The position numbers and the translations under genes were made by a program. A stretch of DNA of 64,000 nt from Planktophila turicensis. Lineage in GTDB: Bacteria; Actinomycetota; Actinomycetes; Nanopelagicales; Nanopelagicaceae. The stretch lies in the NCBI GenBank assembly GCA_965234405.1, contig OZ248346.1. The stretch is one strand, 5' to 3'. Positions 61,905-64,000 of the stretch are shown here, piece after piece (the first letter of the stretch is position 1; each line of letters opens with the position of its first letter). Below the pieces are notes generated by a model. The model was not told the origin of the DNA. It made no database searches and saw nothing but the letters and a program-made list of their open reading frames with translations.

Positions 61905-62750
61905 ATGAAAATCGCGAGATTCGGCCAGGTAGGTTCAGAACGTCCAGCAGTGATGGTTAGCCAGACTCAAGCAGTCTATGTAGATCACTTGATTAAGGAT
62001 TGGAATCGCCCCGAACTCGAAGCTGGCGCGTACGAGAAGGTGAAGTCAGCAGACCATTCTGCGCAGGCTCCCTTTGATATTGCAGGCCTTCGCATTGCAA
62101 GCCCGGTTGCTCGTCCAACAAAGTTGATCTGCATCGGCCTTAACTATGCACGCCACGCAGCTGAATCTGGAATGACACCGCCTCCAGAACCTGTGGTCTT
62201 TATGAAGGCACCTGATTGCCTCATCGGACCTAACGATGAAATCGCGATCCCGCCGAATTCAACGGCCACAGATTACGAAGTAGAACTTGCCATCGTTATC
62301 GGCAAGCGCGCTCTGTATTTGAAGAATGAATCAGAAGCTCGTAGCCACATTCTTGGATATTCAATTAGCCAAGATGTTTCTGAGCGCCACTGGCAGATAG
62401 AACGCGCTGGCCAATGGGTTAAGGGAAAGTCATTTCCAACATTTAACCCAATGGGTCCAACGATTGTTACAGAAGATGAATTTAAGCCAGATGATGTTCG
62501 CTTGTACTGCACAGTCGATGGCGAGAAGCGTCAGGATTCACGCACCAGCGACTTGATCTACGGCATCGATCACATCGTCTGGTACTTAAGCCAATTTATG
62601 GAGCTATTCCCAGGCGACATCATCAATACCGGAACACCCGAAGGTGTTGGTATGGGCTTTAAGCCAACAAAGTATTTGGCTGCAGGTCAAGAAGTAATCA
62701 CAGGTATTGAGGGCATCGGAGAGATGCGCTCAAAGACTAAAGCTTCTTAA
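61905..62750 (+). CDS. Fumarylacetoacetate hydrolase family enzyme
   Basis: A 281-residue FAH-fold protein, of the 2-hydroxyhepta-diene-dioate isomerase/ureidoglycolate lyase-like group. Core motifs: KLICIGLNYARHAAESG near 71, metal-ligand acids in TDYEVELAIVIGKRAL near 120, ISQDVSERHWQIERAGQWVKGKSFPTFNPMGP near 150 and INTGTPEGVGMGF near 245. It is a distant paralogue of the 55575 gene, better matched to sugar-acid or aromatic catabolism. TAATCT is 6 bases before the ATG. Its stop is 3 bp from the stop of the convergent Ig-repeat gene. Confidence 0.9.
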   Translation: MKIARFGQVGSERPAVMVSQTQAVYVDHLIKDWNRPELEAGAYEKVKSADHSAQAPFDIAGLRIASPVARPTKLICIGLNYARHAAESGMTPPPEPVVFMKAPDCLIGPNDEIAIPPNSTATDYEVELAIVIGKRALYLKNESEARSHILGYSISQDVSERHWQIERAGQWVKGKSFPTFNPMGPTIVTEDEFKPDDVRLYCTVDGEKRQDSRTSDLIYGIDHIVWYLSQFMELFPGDIINTGTPEGVGMGFKPTKYLAAGQEVITGIEGIGEMRSKTKAS

Positions 62751-62753
62751 CTC

Positions 62754-64000
62754 TTACTTCACCGTAAATTGCTTGGTAAGTAGCAAGCGGCCATTTACTT
62801 GCACAGTCACGATGCGCTTTCCTGCACCTACAGTGTTCTTGCCAACGCGGCTAACAACGCCATTGATCTTTACGATCACTGACTTACCAGTTGTATTTGA
62901 TATATAGACCGAAATAACGCGACCAGCCAAAGAAGCACTTGCACGAGATTCCGGCGCAGCCTTTACAGTGACTGTAAATGTACGAATCGCGCTAGCAAAT
63001 GCTGCTGTACTTGCTTGTGTAGCAGTGATTGTTACGGAACCAACAGCTACTGGGCTAAGCACTCCGTTAGAAACTGTTGCAATCGCAGGGTTACTTGATG
63101 TGAAGCTCCAGGTACCTGTTGATTGACTTACAGGTGCTGCAATCGGCTTTGCTCCAGCTCCGATTGTGAGCTCAAGGTTTGCAAATGCTGCAATCGTTGG
63201 CGATGGCTTTACAGTAATTGTTGCCTGCACAGTTGGAGATTGTCCGTACTTGCCAGCAGGTTCTTGATAGGCAGAGATCACTGCAGTTCCTGCCTTGATA
63301 CCTGTGATGACGTTATCGACAATGGATGCAACTGATGGGTCAGATGATGAGAAGACCCACTTGCCTTGCGAATTAGAAGTTGGAAGAACTGGATTAGTCA
63401 GCTTTTCACCAACACCAACGCTCTGTGGTGCAAAGGCGCCCAGTGTTGGAGGAGTACCGATAACGAGAACTTCAAAGGTAACTGTATTTGCAAGATAGCT
63501 ATCTGTTGCTGCTTGAGTCAGAGTAATTACTGACCTACCTGCGTTATCAAATGTCAGCGTTCCATTAGTTACCCCTACAACTGTTGGGGCACTTGATACG
63601 GCAGTCCAAGCACCATCTGAGAGAGATGTTGGATATGCAATCTTGAGCGCTGGGTCTCCAACAAGTTTGGTGACAGAAGCAGGGGCAACAAGTGTCTGCT
63701 TACCCTGAATCTTCACTGTAATTACCTGTGGTGCAGATGCTGCGTAATTACCGACGGCTGCCTGAGTTGCAGTCACTGTGATCTTGCCAGGCTTAAGCGC
63801 TGTAAGCACTGCCCCATTTGTCGACGCAATTGCAACGTTAGAAGATGTATATGTCCAAGCACCAGTTGAGTTCGATGTAGGCGCTTGAAGCACAACTGTC
63901 TTTGTCGCTCCCGGATCTAGTTCAATTGCAAGGTCTTTAAAGTTACCAACTGCCACAGTTGGTGCCACTGCAGAAATAGTCACCGTCATCTGCACTGTTG
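62754..64000 (-). CDS. Large Ig-like (BIG-type) repeat protein, 5' end outside the window
   Basis: C-terminal part of a surface or secreted repeat protein; the frame runs through the window edge. At least four tandem Ig-like domains of about 80 residues are visible, each with a core like GTWSFTSSNPAIATVSNGVL followed by G-x-VTITATQ. They are followed by a ~65-residue tail rich in Val and Lys (VIVKINGVVSRVGKN ... LLLTKQFTVK) without an LPXTG motif or membrane helix. Such proteins are usually adhesins or wall-associated. No enzymatic domain is seen in this part. Confidence 0.85.
   Translation of the reverse strand, partial: TVQMTVTISAVAPTVAVGNFKDLAIELDPGATKTVVLQAPTSNSTGAWTYTSSNVAIASTNGAVLTALKPGKITVTATQAAVGNYAASAPQVITVKIQGKQTLVAPASVTKLVGDPALKIAYPTSLSDGAWTAVSSAPTVVGVTNGTLTFDNAGRSVITLTQAATDSYLANTVTFEVLVIGTPPTLGAFAPQSVGVGEKLTNPVLPTSNSQGKWVFSSSDPSVASIVDNVITGIKAGTAVISAYQEPAGKYGQSPTVQATITVKPSPTIAAFANLELTIGAGAKPIAAPVSQSTGTWSFTSSNPAIATVSNGVLSPVAVGSVTITATQASTAAFASAIRTFTVTVKAAPESRASASLAGRVISVYISNTTGKSVIVKINGVVSRVGKNTVGAGKRIVTVQVNGRLLLTKQFTVK

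Noticed and set aside
1..64000. Mobile elements, prophage, CRISPR or toxin-antitoxin systems
   Set aside because: No transposase, integrase, cas gene, regular repeat-spacer array or recognisable toxin-antitoxin pair was seen; gene content and spacing are uniform housekeeping type.

Overview
The window looks like a stretch of chromosome from a small-genome, fairly low-GC actinobacterium, most likely a freshwater planktonic one of the acI/Nanopelagicales type (Ca. Planktophila or Ca. Nanopelagicus). This is inferred from gene order and content, not from a database search. Actinobacterial hallmarks are senX3-regX3 divergent from phoU, ppk followed by a MutT1-type Nudix/phosphatase fusion, fabD-fabH-acpP-fabF-accD, nadD-rsfS-gpgP-like, hrcA-dnaJ-rsmE-phoH-ybeY-corC-cytidine-deaminase-like, an FAH-family gene before gltX, and a DUF3145 gene. 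Paired lycopene cyclase genes next to a Blh-type carotene dioxygenase suggest retinal production for a rhodopsin, typical of this group. Spacing is very tight, with many 1-14 bp overlaps. No insertion sequence, prophage, CRISPR array or clear foreign island was seen.

Layout. 1-6.5 kb: end of an HtrA protease, an ACT-domain protein, galactose genes (galT-galK), and divergent glpK and glpD. 6.5-9.7 kb: a secreted GH25 lysozyme, a small DnaX-tail-like protein, a LuxR-type response regulator and NAD(P)HX dehydratase. 9.7-17.4 kb: phosphorus block (RegX3, SenX3, PhoU, exopolyphosphatase, MutT1-like, polyphosphate kinase) interrupted by xylose isomerase, then tRNA-Met. 17.4-25.7 kb: phosphodiesterase-like protein, GH36 alpha-galactosidase, alanine dehydrogenase, CrtYd/CrtYc, Blh, a secreted M23 protein, a cold-shock protein, DUF3145 and a SIMPL protein. 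25.7-30.6 kb: fatty-acid synthesis operon. 30.6-40.6 kb: glycogen debranching enzyme, electron-transfer flavoprotein, cysteine desulfurase-mnmA-ligA, a 40-residue membrane peptide, nadD-rsfS-phosphatase and tRNA-Ala. 40.6-57.9 kb: leuS, comEA-comEC-holA, rpsT, lepA, hemW, the hrcA-to-corC run and gltX. 57.9-64 kb: tRNA-Gln, tRNA-Glu, a D-lactate/glycolate-type oxidase, a CoA-transferase, glycerate kinase, a second FAH-family enzyme and the end of a large Ig-like repeat protein.

The strongest cross-cutting signal is how genes start. At least 23 genes carry a TANNNT hexamer 5-7 bases before the start codon and no Shine-Dalgarno sequence, the arrangement of leaderless mRNAs. Many operon-internal genes instead overlap their predecessor or have AGGAG-like sites. 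This pattern also fixed several start codons. In two places the hexamer begins with the stop codon of the preceding gene, and in one place two leaderless genes diverge from only 36 bp.

Other points of interest are a phased array of PHO-box-like repeats between senX3 and phoU, a SenX3 without visible membrane segments, a shortened HrcA, a comEC frame without an ordinary start codon where its conserved N-terminus should begin, and a leuS start codon one base after a tRNA gene. Alpha-galactosidase, galactose and glycerol genes together suggest use of galactosylglycerol-like phytoplankton products, which is a hypothesis only.
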